A DNA stretch of 19,397 bases from JBFXAN01 sp050184225 (GTDB lineage: Bacteria > Chloroflexota > Dehalococcoidia > CAUJGQ01), in contig JBFXAN010000124.1 in assembly GCA_050184225.1 (NCBI GenBank), positions 1-19,397 on the forward strand, read 5' to 3'. Shown here piece after piece: positions 1 through 6,325 of the stretch; the stretch's first letter is position 1; the number at the start of each line of letters is the position of its first letter. A program made the translations under genes and the position numbers. The notes below the pieces were generated by a model. The model had not been told where the DNA came from. It saw nothing but the letters and a program-made list of their open reading frames with translations, and ran no database searches.

Positions 1-78
1 CGTACGAGGTGCTGGTGCTCAGGGCCACGCCAGGCTCCCCTCTCCCGCCGAGCGGGAGAGGGGTCGGGGGTGAGGGCC
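1..78. repeat. Dispersed GC-rich palindromic repeat, copy A (partial)
   Basis: This is the right half of the repeat family seen at four other places in the window. A perfect 12-bp hairpin (37-48 with 52-63, loop CGA) is followed by the outer arm GGGGTCGGGGGTGAGGGCC, which ends at 78. The inner sequence CAGGCTCCCCTC just before the hairpin is shared with copy C. The left half lies outside the window. The copy ends 6 nt from the stop codon of the minus-strand protease, so it sits at that gene's 3' end. Confidence 0.8.
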
Positions 79-84
79 GTTCCC

Positions 85-951
85 TCACGGCGTCCGCGTC
101 GGTGTCGCCGTTGGCGTGCGCGGAATCGGGGACGGCGCCGGCGAGGGGGGAGACTCCGTGGCGGCGGTGAGCACGAACGGCAGCGCCGTGGCCGCGCTGA
201 CGCTGATCGCGTTCACGGCGGTGCTGGTCAGGCGCCGCTCCACCACGACGCCCAGCGCCTCGCCGCACTCGGTGAGCAGCGGACCGCCTGAATTGCCGTG
301 GTCGATCGCCGTGTCCGTCACCAGCAGATCGCTGACGCCCGCCGCCGACGGCATCCGGCCCGCGAGCACACCACCGGTGACCGTGAGGCCGAAGCCGCTC
401 GGGTAGCCGACGATCCGCACCGGCGTCCCCAGCGCAATCGCGGCCGGGTCGCCCCACTTCACCGGCGGCAGCGTCCGGTCGGCGGCGCGGAGTACCGCCA
501 GGTCACGCTCGCTGTCGCGCTTGATCACCTCGGCCGGCACGTGCCGCCCGTCGGCCACGACCAGCTCGACGGTCGCCGCATCGCCGACGACGTGCGCGGC
601 GGTGACGACGATGCCGCCCGCCAGCGCGACGAAGCCGGTCCCGCGCCCGGTGAGGACGGCGCTGTTCGGTCGGTACACCTGCACCTCGACGATCGACGGC
701 AGTACGCGCGCCACGGCTGCCCCTGCCTCACAGGTGGAGCTTTCCTGTGCGGCCAGGGCTTTGGCGATCTCCTCGCGGGTGATTTGCCGGATCGTCTCGA
801 CCGATGGCGCCGACTCCTCCCGCACGATCTGCCGCACGACATCCTCGGTCAGTGCGGGCGGCTGATCGTCGTCCCCTCGACAGCCGGCAATCACCAGCGC
901 CGGCATGAGCAGCGCGACGGCCAACCACCGCCATCCCGTCCTGTTGTCCAT
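85..951 (-). CDS. Trypsin-like (S1C/DegP-type) serine protease, lipoprotein
   Basis: This is a predicted exported, membrane-anchored serine protease of 288 aa. Residues 1-23 form a hydrophobic signal with the lipobox VIAGC, so Cys24 would be lipidated. A charged linker (about 25-75) is followed by a chymotrypsin-fold domain. The triad is visible as His120 (TAAHVV), Asp150 (DLAVL) and Ser221 (GNSGGPLL). There is no PDZ domain, unlike full-length DegP/HtrA. The C-terminus is instead a Pro/Thr-rich low-complexity tail ending PTATPTRTP, similar to the stalk of the anchored protein at 4536. The ATG at 951 has only a weak purine-rich element (GATGGA) upstream, so the start is less certain than the family. 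The role is inferred to be protein quality control or processing at the cell surface; the substrate is unknown. Confidence 0.88.
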   Translation of the reverse strand: MDNRTGWRWLAVALLMPALVIAGCRGDDDQPPALTEDVVRQIVREESAPSVETIRQITREEIAKALAAQESSTCEAGAAVARVLPSIVEVQVYRPNSAVLTGRGTGFVALAGGIVVTAAHVVGDAATVELVVADGRHVPAEVIKRDSERDLAVLRAADRTLPPVKWGDPAAIALGTPVRIVGYPSGFGLTVTGGVLAGRMPSAAGVSDLLVTDTAIDHGNSGGPLLTECGEALGVVVERRLTSTAVNAISVSAATALPFVLTAATESPPSPAPSPIPRTPTATPTRTP

Positions 952-970
952 GTTCCATCAATCCCGTCGG

Positions 971-988
971 GGCGCACGGCCGTGCGCC
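971..988. promoter_or_regulatory. 18-bp perfect palindrome upstream of the protease gene
   Basis: GGCGCACGGCCGTGCGCC is a perfect 18-bp dyad located 20 bp upstream of the protease ATG (951, minus strand). It has no loop and no U run, so it resembles a regulator-binding site more than a terminator. GC-rich palindromes arise by chance in such DNA, and no binding protein can be named. Confidence 0.25.
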
Positions 989-1089
989 TCGACCAGTACC
1001 CGATCGCGCCGGTCCGGATCGGTGGCACAGTCATACGGGATCGGTCGTATGTCCGGGTCATGCATTGCGTCGTGCCGCGCCGCCCGCGA

Positions 1090-1719
1090 TCAGGGCAAGG
1101 TCCGCAGTTTGTTCAGTTGCTCCTTGGCCAGCACGCGCGCGCTTTCGAGCGCGCGGGAGCCTTCACACGAACCGCTCGTCTCCGTGAACGCCGTGTACTG
1201 GACGAGGATCGCCTTGTACCGCAGCACGCCGTAAAACTCGGTCACCCGCCGCGTTCCGGAGGGATCGGTGTAGACCGCGCACCAGATGTTCTCCTGATCG
1301 GCGCCGATCGTGCCGAAGGCAGCCGACGCATCGGACACCGTCAGTGAGTCGATGTTCACCGGCCGGGCGCCCAGCGCCGCGCGGATCTGGTCGGTGGCGC
1401 CGTCCTTCGTGCCCCAGGTGTTGTCCTGGGTTGCCTTCGCCTCCTCCGGCGTCCGGCCGAAGGCGATCGTCGTCGTCAGGCGGTCGCCGTTCTCGCAGTC
1501 GAAGCTGCGCGCGAACGTATTCGTATAAAGGGAACCCTGGCCTTGCATCGTACAGCCGGGGAAGCTCGCCGCATCGACCAGTGCGTCCTCGGCGGTGACC
1601 GTGGGGGCCGGTGTCGTTGTCGAAGCAGCGGATGAGTTGCCGCCGTTCTGGTCCGCATCGCATCCGGCTGCCGCCAGCAGCGTCACGAACGCGACCAATG
1701 GGAGGAAGAGAATCCGCAT
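1090..1719 (-). CDS. Small lipoprotein of unknown function
   Basis: This is a 209-aa predicted lipoprotein. The ATG at 1719 is chosen because GGGAG lies 5 nt upstream on the minus strand. An ATG six codons earlier (1737) would place that Shine-Dalgarno inside the gene. Residues 1-19 are a signal peptide ending in the lipobox AAGC, with Cys20 as the lipidated residue. A Ser/Thr/Pro-rich linker follows, then a soluble domain with four further cysteines that could form two disulfides. I do not recognise the family. It follows the protease's 5' end on the same strand after a 138-bp gap, so it has room for its own promoter or could be the upstream gene of a two-gene transcript. The domain could bind a ligand or a protein partner, but nothing in the sequence shows which. 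Confidence 0.75.
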   Translation of the reverse strand: MRILFLPLVAFVTLLAAAGCDADQNGGNSSAASTTTPAPTVTAEDALVDAASFPGCTMQGQGSLYTNTFARSFDCENGDRLTTTIAFGRTPEEAKATQDNTWGTKDGATDQIRAALGARPVNIDSLTVSDASAAFGTIGADQENIWCAVYTDPSGTRRVTEFYGVLRYKAILVQYTAFTETSGSCEGSRALESARVLAKEQLNKLRTLP

Positions 1720-1854
1720 GAACACTCCCGGGAACATCGTGCGGGCGATCGGCCCGCCCTGCTCCCAGTGTACGCGGTTCGCCGTGCGGGAGGATGCGCC
1801 GAGACGGCGTCCGCATGTTCGTTACGTCTTATGCAACGTCACGACGCAAAGAGA

Positions 1855-1884
1855 TTGAACAGAACCAGAGCGCGGCGTTAACCT
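1855..1884 (+). promoter_or_regulatory. Tentative sigma70-like promoter for the surface-protein leader
   Basis: TTGAAC (1855-1860), an 18-nt spacer and TAACCT (1879-1884) form a plausible but weak promoter in the divergent gap between the minus-strand lipoprotein and the plus-strand surface protein. It would give an approximately 260-nt leader. The -10 matches the consensus poorly. Confidence 0.25.
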
Positions 1885-1951
1885 TCCCACGGCCGGCTGC
1901 GTTCACATCTAGTGACAGGCCGCAGATCTGCGTCTCCTGGATCTGGGCATG

Positions 1952-2151
1952 TGCCCTCTGGGTGCGGCGCGCGGCCTACCGCGGGGCAAGCGACCTCGAT
2001 GAGAGGAAGTCCCGACGCAGTGGTGAAAGGAGGGATACCGATGGAGCAAGAGCCTTCGACTCGGCGGGGACGGTCGAAAACCGGCATGGGGTCGAAGGCA
2101 GTAGCTGAGAGATGGGCTTTGCACATCAGGTACCATCACCAGGAGGAAACG
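1952..2151 (+). other. Probable structured 5' leader of the surface-protein gene
   Basis: Several paired elements occur in a row: TGCCC/GGGCA (1952-1956 with 1984-1988) enclosing GCGG/CCGC (1971-1974 with 1979-1982), CCTC/GAGG (1994-1997 with 2003-2006), and a perfect 9-bp helix GCCTTCGAC/GTCGAAGGC (2052-2060 with 2091-2099) enclosing a CGGT/ACCG hairpin (2071-2074 with 2080-2083). It ends in a strong Shine-Dalgarno AGGAGG (2141-2146), 5 nt before a TTG. A second strong Shine-Dalgarno (AAAGGAGGG, 2026-2034) precedes an in-frame ATG at 2041. The density of pairing suggests a cis-regulatory RNA, but I cannot assign a known riboswitch class. Confidence 0.35.
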
Positions 2152-4395
2152 TTGAAACTTTCGAAATTTGGATGGCTAGCCGCGATCGTAGCGGTAGCGG
2201 TCGTCCTGGGGGCGAATGCCTTTACGCCCCGGAGCGCAGATGCTGCGATCACCGCCGCCGCAAAGTTTTGCGCGGCCACCACGACGACGAACGTCTCGGA
2301 ATGTCTCTTGCAGTTCCAAGACAGTGCAACTGATGCCGGCCGGACCTATCAGGTGACACTGGCGTCCGGTCCGGCGACGTTCGACACCACCGGTGCGAAC
2401 TTCACCGCGATCACGAGCCTTGCAAACTGCAACGCCACGGTGTCGGCGCGCACGCCGAATTCCTACATTGTCACCCTGTCGGAGACAGCGGCGAATGCGT
2501 GCACCGGCGCGATCACCGTTCAGGTGACGGAGCGGCTGAACGTCACCGCCAATGGCACCGTGTCGCAGACGGTTCTTGATCCGTTCTCCGGCACGAGCAT
2601 GACGGCGACCGCCAACGTGATCACCACCGGCGCGGTGCGGCCGTTCACGACGACGATCAGCACCGGCGGATGCATCAACGATGCAGACGGCTCGCCGGTT
2701 TCCTCGCTGAACCTCGGCGTGAATGAGACGGCGGACATCACCTGCCGGCTCGACATCGACGACAACAGCACGACTCCGGAACTGGTTTCCTCCGGCGTCG
2801 TCTCGGTGACGCTCGGTCAGTCGACCGCGTCCTCGCCGATCATCGTCGCGTTCGACCTCGTCAGCGGCAGCGTCTCCGGTTCGGTCACCGGCGCAACGGG
2901 CAACGTCCGCTGCGGCGCCCAGAACACGCTCGAGAGCTGCGACGATGTCTTCGTCGGCCTGACCCTCCAGGGCCGCGCCGGCCCGAACGGCCAGCTGCCG
3001 TTCACGCAGAACATCACCGTTACCGCCAGCTACACGCCGGATAACCCGCAGGAGAACCTGCCGGCGAATCTGGTCGCGACGACGCTCGTCACGGTTGTCA
3101 CACAGACGACGACTGCCGGCTTCGTCAATGGCGACACGTTCGTCATCCGCTGCCCGACCGCCCTCAATCCGGGCCTCGCCAATGTTCCGCAGCTGACCCC
3201 TGGTCAGATCGGTGGCGTTGGTAGCGCGATTGCGATCGGTATCCTCCCGCAGGCTCTGATCTGCGAGGCGGTGTTCCTCACCACGAATGACGCCGGCCAG
3301 CTCGTCGTTCAGAACGTGGCTCCCGGCACGATTGAAATCAGCGCGCTCAGCGGCTCGCTCGTCGACCTCGCCGGCCGGCTGACGACCAACCTGCGCATTG
3401 GCTGCGGCACGGGCACGAACGTGTCCGAGGATCTGACCACGGTCAACCCGAACACCTGCCAGGGCGTCCGCTTCGGCGTGCTCGGCATCGGCGTTGGCTT
3501 CGTCGAGCTCCGCGCCCGCTACGAGCCGTCCTCGGCGGCAGCAGCGGCCGGTATCCGCGAGCGCGAGGCGACCGCGACCGTCGGCTTCATCGCCCCGGCC
3601 GTGACCCTCAACCTCAGCCTCAGCCCGAACCCGGTGGCCGTCGGTCAGAACGGCACGGCGACCCTGCGGTTCAATCGCAACTTCTTCTTCGGCGACACCC
3701 TGCTGATCGACCCGACGACCGGTCTGCCGATCGCGATCAACTTCGGTTCGCCGCTCAACGGTACCGTTCGCTTCCAGTCCTCGAACACGGCGGTTGCCGC
3801 GTTCACGGGTGCGGAGACGACGACGACCGGTAGCTCCACCGTCACCACGGGCGAGGCATTCGCTCGCTGCGGCGGCGAGACAGCCGTCATCACCGGCGGC
3901 GTCCTCAGCGACTTCTTCGGCGGCTGCGACCAGGTCGCGGTCGGCTATCGCGGTATCACCCCGGGCGACTCCCAGATCAGCGCGACCTTCGTGCCTGACC
4001 TGCCGAACGCCTTCGGCCTGACCGCCACGGGTACGGTCGCCTCGCCGACCAGCACCCTCAGTGGTCTGTTCAACCTGGCCACCGGCATCGCCTCCAACAC
4101 CACCTCCCGCAACCTCCGGGTTGAGGGCGTTGGTCCGGCGACGACGGTTCGCCTTGTCACCGGCTGCAACAACGTTGTTGCTCCGGCGGCGGAGACCGTC
4201 CAGCAGGTGGCGGCGCGTGTCGACCCGGCGTCGGCCGCTGTCTCCATCTGGAAGCAGGTTCCCGGCACGACCCAGTTCCAGGGTGCGGCCGTCGGCGCGA
4301 ACGTGCCGGCTGGCGTCAGCAACCTGACGAACGTCAACGCTCTTGATGCAATCTTCGTTTGCGTCAGCGCGGCCGCGACCTACCGCACGACCTAA
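2152..4395 (+). CDS. Large secreted cysteine-paired surface protein, unknown family
   Basis: This is a predicted secreted protein of 747 aa. The TTG start at 2152 is preferred: AGGAGG lies 5 nt upstream and the product then begins with a classical signal peptide (Lys-rich start, hydrophobic core about 8-24, likely cleavage after SADAA at 32). An in-frame ATG at 2041 with its own good Shine-Dalgarno would add 37 residues ahead of the signal. The mature protein is Thr/Ser/Val/Asn/Gly-rich and beta-strand-like, as in bacterial Ig-like or S-layer-type proteins. Segments such as SPNPVAVGQNGTATLRF resemble Ig-like strands. It has 16 cysteines that fall into eight successive local pairs, for example Cys40/Cys51, suggesting a disulfide within each module. 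There is no transmembrane anchor, LPXTG or SLH motif. It precedes an LPRTG-anchored protein on the same strand. An abundant envelope or S-layer-like role is inference. Confidence 0.8.
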   Translation: MKLSKFGWLAAIVAVAVVLGANAFTPRSADAAITAAAKFCAATTTTNVSECLLQFQDSATDAGRTYQVTLASGPATFDTTGANFTAITSLANCNATVSARTPNSYIVTLSETAANACTGAITVQVTERLNVTANGTVSQTVLDPFSGTSMTATANVITTGAVRPFTTTISTGGCINDADGSPVSSLNLGVNETADITCRLDIDDNSTTPELVSSGVVSVTLGQSTASSPIIVAFDLVSGSVSGSVTGATGNVRCGAQNTLESCDDVFVGLTLQGRAGPNGQLPFTQNITVTASYTPDNPQENLPANLVATTLVTVVTQTTTAGFVNGDTFVIRCPTALNPGLANVPQLTPGQIGGVGSAIAIGILPQALICEAVFLTTNDAGQLVVQNVAPGTIEISALSGSLVDLAGRLTTNLRIGCGTGTNVSEDLTTVNPNTCQGVRFGVLGIGVGFVELRARYEPSSAAAAAGIREREATATVGFIAPAVTLNLSLSPNPVAVGQNGTATLRFNRNFFFGDTLLIDPTTGLPIAINFGSPLNGTVRFQSSNTAVAAFTGAETTTTGSSTVTTGEAFARCGGETAVITGGVLSDFFGGCDQVAVGYRGITPGDSQISATFVPDLPNAFGLTATGTVASPTSTLSGLFNLATGIASNTTSRNLRVEGVGPATTVRLVTGCNNVVAPAAETVQQVAARVDPASAAVSIWKQVPGTTQFQGAAVGANVPAGVSNLTNVNALDAIFVCVSAAATYRTT

Positions 4396-4408
4396 TCGAC
4401 GTACAAGC

Positions 4409-4443
4409 CCGGGCCGGTCATCCTCTCGGAATGACCGGCCCGG
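4409..4443 (+). terminator. 13-bp inverted repeat after the surface-protein gene
   Basis: A perfect stem (4409-4421 with 4431-4443, core GGGCCGGTCAT) with a 9-nt loop starts 13 nt after the stop codon. No U run follows, so it is not a canonical intrinsic terminator. It could stabilise the upstream mRNA 3' end or reduce readthrough into the next gene. Confidence 0.5.
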
Positions 4444-4535
4444 AGAATCCACTTTCCAACAGGGCAACCCCTGGTGATGTCTCGTCCAGGGATCTGCCTG
4501 GACCGGGCAACAAGGAATAGAGGGGACCGAAACAG

Positions 4536-5357
4536 ATGAAGTATTCCTGGAAAGGACTGGTGGCTGGGGCCGGTGCCGCGCTTGGCGCGGTGGTGCTGGG
4601 CGCCACGGTGCTGACCGCAAGCGTCGGCGCTCAGACGCCCACTGCAACGGCTACCGCTGCGGCCACTGGTACAGCTGCGGCCACGGCAGCAGCTGGCCAG
4701 ACACCGGGCACCCCGCCGATGCGTGTCTACGGTACGGTAACCGGCGGGACGTCGGGTGCCACCGTTACCGCGACGATCGGTTCCGCGACCTGCGGCACCG
4801 CCCAGGTGAGCGCAACCGGTACCTATGTCATCGACGTGGCCTCGGCGGCCTCGCAGGCCGGCTGCGGCACGGACGGCGCGACCGTGAACTTCACGGTGGG
4901 CGGCGCTCGCGCGACCCAGACCGCCACCTGGCGGCAGGGCGCGTTCACTGAGTTGAACCTGACCGCTCAGGCGGCCACCCCAACGGCGACGGCGACGGCA
5001 ACCCCGACCCGTACGGCGACGGCAACCCCGACCCGCACGGCGACGGCGACCCCGACCCCGCGGCCGACCGTGACCGCGACGGCGACCGCGACCCCGCGGC
5101 CTCCGACGGCCACCCCGCAGCGCCCGGCCGGTACGCCGGCAGCGCAGCGGCCGGCGGCTCCGGCGGCACGGCCTCCGGCGGCAGCGGCCCCGGCGGCACA
5201 GCGCCCGGCGGCGGCTCCGGCGGCTCTCCCGCGCACTGGTACCGGCGGCATGCAGGCTGACACCGGCATGACGACGGGCTGGGTGCTCGGTGGTCTCGCC
5301 CTGGCGGTTCTCGCCCTCGGCGCGACCGGCCTCGCGGCCTATCGCCGCTCCCGCTAA
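4536..5357 (+). CDS. LPXTG-type anchored surface protein with Thr/Pro/Ala stalk
   Basis: This 273-aa predicted sortase substrate starts at the ATG at 4536, with GAGGGG 10 nt upstream. Residues 1-32 are a signal peptide (KYSWKG, then a long hydrophobic core, cleavage near VGAQ). A Thr/Ala-rich linker leads to a small beta-rich domain (about 62-146) with two cysteines (86 and 110) likely to form a disulfide. A stalk follows: TATPTRTA repeats (147-188), then Pro/Ala/Arg-rich sequence. The C-terminus is a textbook cell-wall sorting signal: LPRTG at 231-235, a hydrophobic span (about 248-268) and the basic tail YRRSR. In sortase-anchored proteins the LPXTG Thr-Gly bond is cleaved and the protein is joined to the cell wall. 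No sortase gene is in this window. Its domain may interact with the large secreted protein upstream, but that is speculation. Confidence 0.85.
   Translation: MKYSWKGLVAGAGAALGAVVLGATVLTASVGAQTPTATATAAATGTAAATAAAGQTPGTPPMRVYGTVTGGTSGATVTATIGSATCGTAQVSATGTYVIDVASAASQAGCGTDGATVNFTVGGARATQTATWRQGAFTELNLTAQAATPTATATATPTRTATATPTRTATATPTPRPTVTATATATPRPPTATPQRPAGTPAAQRPAAPAARPPAAAAPAAQRPAAAPAALPRTGTGGMQADTGMTTGWVLGGLALAVLALGATGLAAYRRSR
5001..5048 (+). repeat. 24-bp tandem repeat encoding the TPTRTATA stalk
   Basis: Two near-identical 24-bp units (5001-5024 and 5025-5048) differ at a few third positions, followed by a degenerate third unit. They encode the Thr/Pro stalk and probably vary in number between strains by slippage. 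Confidence 0.7.
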
Positions 5358-5370
5358 CGCGGAAGCACGC

Positions 5371-5386
5371 GCCGGCTTCGGCCGGT
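5371..5386 (+). terminator. Short UUCG-loop hairpin after the anchored-protein gene
   Basis: CCGGC-TTCG-GCCGG (5372-5385), with an added G-U pair, lies 13 nt past the stop codon. The UUCG tetraloop makes it very stable, but there is no U run, so terminator function is uncertain. Confidence 0.3.
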
Positions 5387-5574
5387 CGTAGGCGAACATG
5401 ATGGGGGTGGGCTTCGCGAGAGGTCCACCCCTTTCGATTGCCTGTCGGTGGGCGCGGCGCCCAACACTTGCCACGCGCCGTCTGCCGCGCTACTGTGCCC
5501 CCGTGCCTGCGATGCGATCACGGTCGCCCGCGGCTCGATGGGCGTTGGACAGCCCAACCGAAGGAGGCGATCCC

Positions 5575-6153
5575 GTGGCAGACAATACGCAACTGGTGCT
5601 GGCGTACTTCGACAGTGAGGCGGCTGCCGATCAGGCGGCGGACGCCGTCAAGTCGTGGGACAAGGCCAGGGATGATATCAAGCTTGGCAATATCGGCGTG
5701 TTGGTCAAAGGCGATGACGGCAAGGTCAAGGAGCAAAAGCTCGGACCGCGAGATACCGGCAAGGGCGTGGGCATCGGTCTGGCCCTGGGCGTGCTCGCCG
5801 CCATCCCGACCGGCGGGTTGAGCCTGCTCGGCGGCGCCATCCTGGGCGGTGGCGCCGGCGCCGCGATCGGCTCCTTCTTCAAGAAGGGACTCTCCAAGGA
5901 CGAGGTGGAGCGGATCGGCGCCGAGCTCGATGCCGGCCACGCCGCCGTCGGCGTGATGGCCGACCCGGGCGAAGAGGCAGACGGCGTCATGGCGAAGCTG
6001 ACCGAACTGGGCGGGAAAGCGGAAGCCATCGAGGTGTCGACCGATGCCCTCCCGCAGGCCGCCGCGGCGGTCGCCGGCGCGGCGGCCGCGGCCGAGAGCA
6101 CGCCACCGGCGACCGCGACCGCAACCGAGCCGGCGCCGCCGGCCGGCCCCTAG
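5575..6153 (+). CDS. DUF1269 family protein with glycine-rich membrane-like core
   Basis: This is a 192-aa protein matching the DUF1269 pattern: an N-terminal alpha/beta segment, the signature-like stretch GVLVKGDDGKVK, then TGKG and a long Gly/Ala/Leu-rich region (about 61-100) resembling a glycine zipper or membrane hairpin. A second alpha/beta half ends in a low-complexity Ala/Thr/Pro tail. The GTG at 5575 is chosen because AAGGAGG (5561-5567) lies 7 nt upstream; the open frame continues to 5398 but that extension looks non-coding. DUF1269 proteins have no established biochemical activity; some are linked to stress or membrane association. Here it stands alone, with about 220 bp of upstream space and 172 bp downstream. 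Confidence 0.82.
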   Translation: MADNTQLVLAYFDSEAAADQAADAVKSWDKARDDIKLGNIGVLVKGDDGKVKEQKLGPRDTGKGVGIGLALGVLAAIPTGGLSLLGGAILGGGAGAAIGSFFKKGLSKDEVERIGAELDAGHAAVGVMADPGEEADGVMAKLTELGGKAEAIEVSTDALPQAAAAVAGAAAAAESTPPATATATEPAPPAGP

Positions 6154-6325
6154 AGCAGCGGGCGGCGACCGCCTCGTGGCTCGCCCTCGGGCCGCGGCCC
6201 GCAAACGTCCAACTCGCGTTGGGCCGGCGCTTCCACGCGCCCTTCGCGATTCCGGCCCGCATCGTCGACGGTGACCACGGCAGCGGCTCGGAAACTCAGG
6301 CAACGGCTGTCGAGAGGATGCTGTC

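Noticed and set aside
1990..2048. c-di-GMP-I (GEMM) riboswitch
   Set aside because: Short blocks resemble the consensus, but the second helix between GACGCA and the 3' block is too short and the flanking stem cannot be drawn. It is kept only as a hypothesis in the leader finding.
2095..2115. TPP riboswitch, from the CTGAGA sequence
   Set aside because: The other required TPP elements, including the ACCTGATCTGG-type block, are absent.
2176..4647. Very long minus-strand open frame antisense to the surface-protein gene
   Set aside because: The product is Arg/Asp/Gly-rich with no recognisable domain, and its frame exists because the + strand gene has strong third-position GC. The + strand product has a signal peptide, a Shine-Dalgarno and ordered cysteine pairs.
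4981..5120. CRISPR-like or regulatory tandem repeat
   Set aside because: The repeats are in frame and encode the Thr/Pro stalk of the anchored protein. There are no spacers.
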